Shown: one piece after another, positions 14,289 through 14,426 of the stretch | Layout: each line of letters begins with the position of its first letter | Position numbering within the stretch: position 1 is the stretch's first letter | DNA from: Methanobacteriota archaeon | GTDB lineage: Archaea > Halobacteriota > Methanosarcinia > Methanosarcinales > Methanosarcinaceae | Assembly (NCBI GenBank): GCA_030837265.1 | Contig: JAUPKV010000618.1 | Span: 1 to 14,426, forward strand | Direction of reading: 5' to 3' | Length of the DNA: 14,426 nucleotides | The notes under the pieces: model-generated | What the model saw: the letters and a program-made list of their open reading frames with translations, nothing else | Databases searched by the model: none | What the model was told of the DNA's origin: nothing | Program-made: the position numbers and the translations under genes

Positions 14289-14426
14289 GGGCTTACCGTT
14301 CCTTGAATCCGAAAGTAAACAAACAGTACAAAATAGGACAAATAATTAATTTTTTCAGTTTATATATCCATATTCCGCAGATGTATCCATATATCTCACA
14401 TTCCGACCACCTGCCAATATGAGATA
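14289..14426 (+). terminator. AT-rich tail with T-run terminator candidate
   Basis: No gene is seen in the last 138 bp. A run of six T at 14350-14355, after AATAATTAA, fits an archaeal T-rich terminator for the three-gene operon. TATCTCA at 14392-14398 and TGAGATA at 14420-14426 form an inverted repeat with a 21-base loop that ends exactly at the window edge. If another operon gene follows, this region may instead be its leader. Confidence 0.35.

Noticed and set aside
14165..14422. Plus-strand frame of 85 codons at the right edge
   Set aside because: It overlaps the end of the S-component-like gene in another frame and runs into AT-rich noncoding DNA.

Overview
The window looks like a chromosomal segment of a methanogenic archaeon, most likely Methanosarcina or a close relative. 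The evidence is a DUF2117 protein (a family I know from methanogens), a DUF3344-type surface protein, a PGF-CTERM-like sorting tail, AT-rich intergenic DNA with TATA-type archaeal promoters, and GGAG/GGTG ribosome binding sites. This assignment rests on family recognition, not on a database search. I saw no rRNA, tRNA, CRISPR array, transposase or integrase.

Left part (1-8367). A lone aminoglycoside-phosphotransferase-fold kinase gene (157-1059, +) sits behind a 16-bp tandem duplication that copies its TATA-like element. It converges on a five-gene oligopeptide/nickel-type (Opp/Dpp/Nik) ABC importer read on the minus strand: ATPase D (6568-5597), ATPase F (5604-4687), lipoprotein solute receptor (4511-2961), permease B (2916-1972) and permease C (1970-1092). 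The order is unusual because the ATPases come first. The receptor gene follows a 175-bp gap holding short tandem repeats and a palindrome, and a hairpin lies directly after its stop codon. Divergent from the importer, across a 123-bp region with inverted repeats, are two translationally coupled paralogous SAM methyltransferases (6692-7498 and 7495-8367). Importer and methyltransferases form one divergon. A plausible joint role is uptake and modification of a small molecule such as a metal chelate or peptide; the substrate is not visible in the sequence.

Middle (8368-10953). Two minus-strand genes lie here: a secreted protein with an Ig-like domain and a PGF-plus-membrane-plus-basic tail typical of archaeosortase substrates (8475-9230), and a DUF2117 protein of unknown function (9328-10503). 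A 411-bp divergent intergenic region follows, with a TATA box for each direction and a perfectly phased 19-bp direct repeat between them.

Right part (10954-14288). Three closely packed plus-strand genes form an operon: a MacB/FtsX-type permease without an adjacent ATPase, a membrane-anchored DUF3344-like extracellular protein, and a protein joining a signal peptide and Ig-like ectodomain to a multi-span membrane domain that resembles an ECF-transporter S component. This operon is the best candidate for an undescribed cell-surface or transport system. The remaining 138 bp are AT-rich with a T run and no gene.
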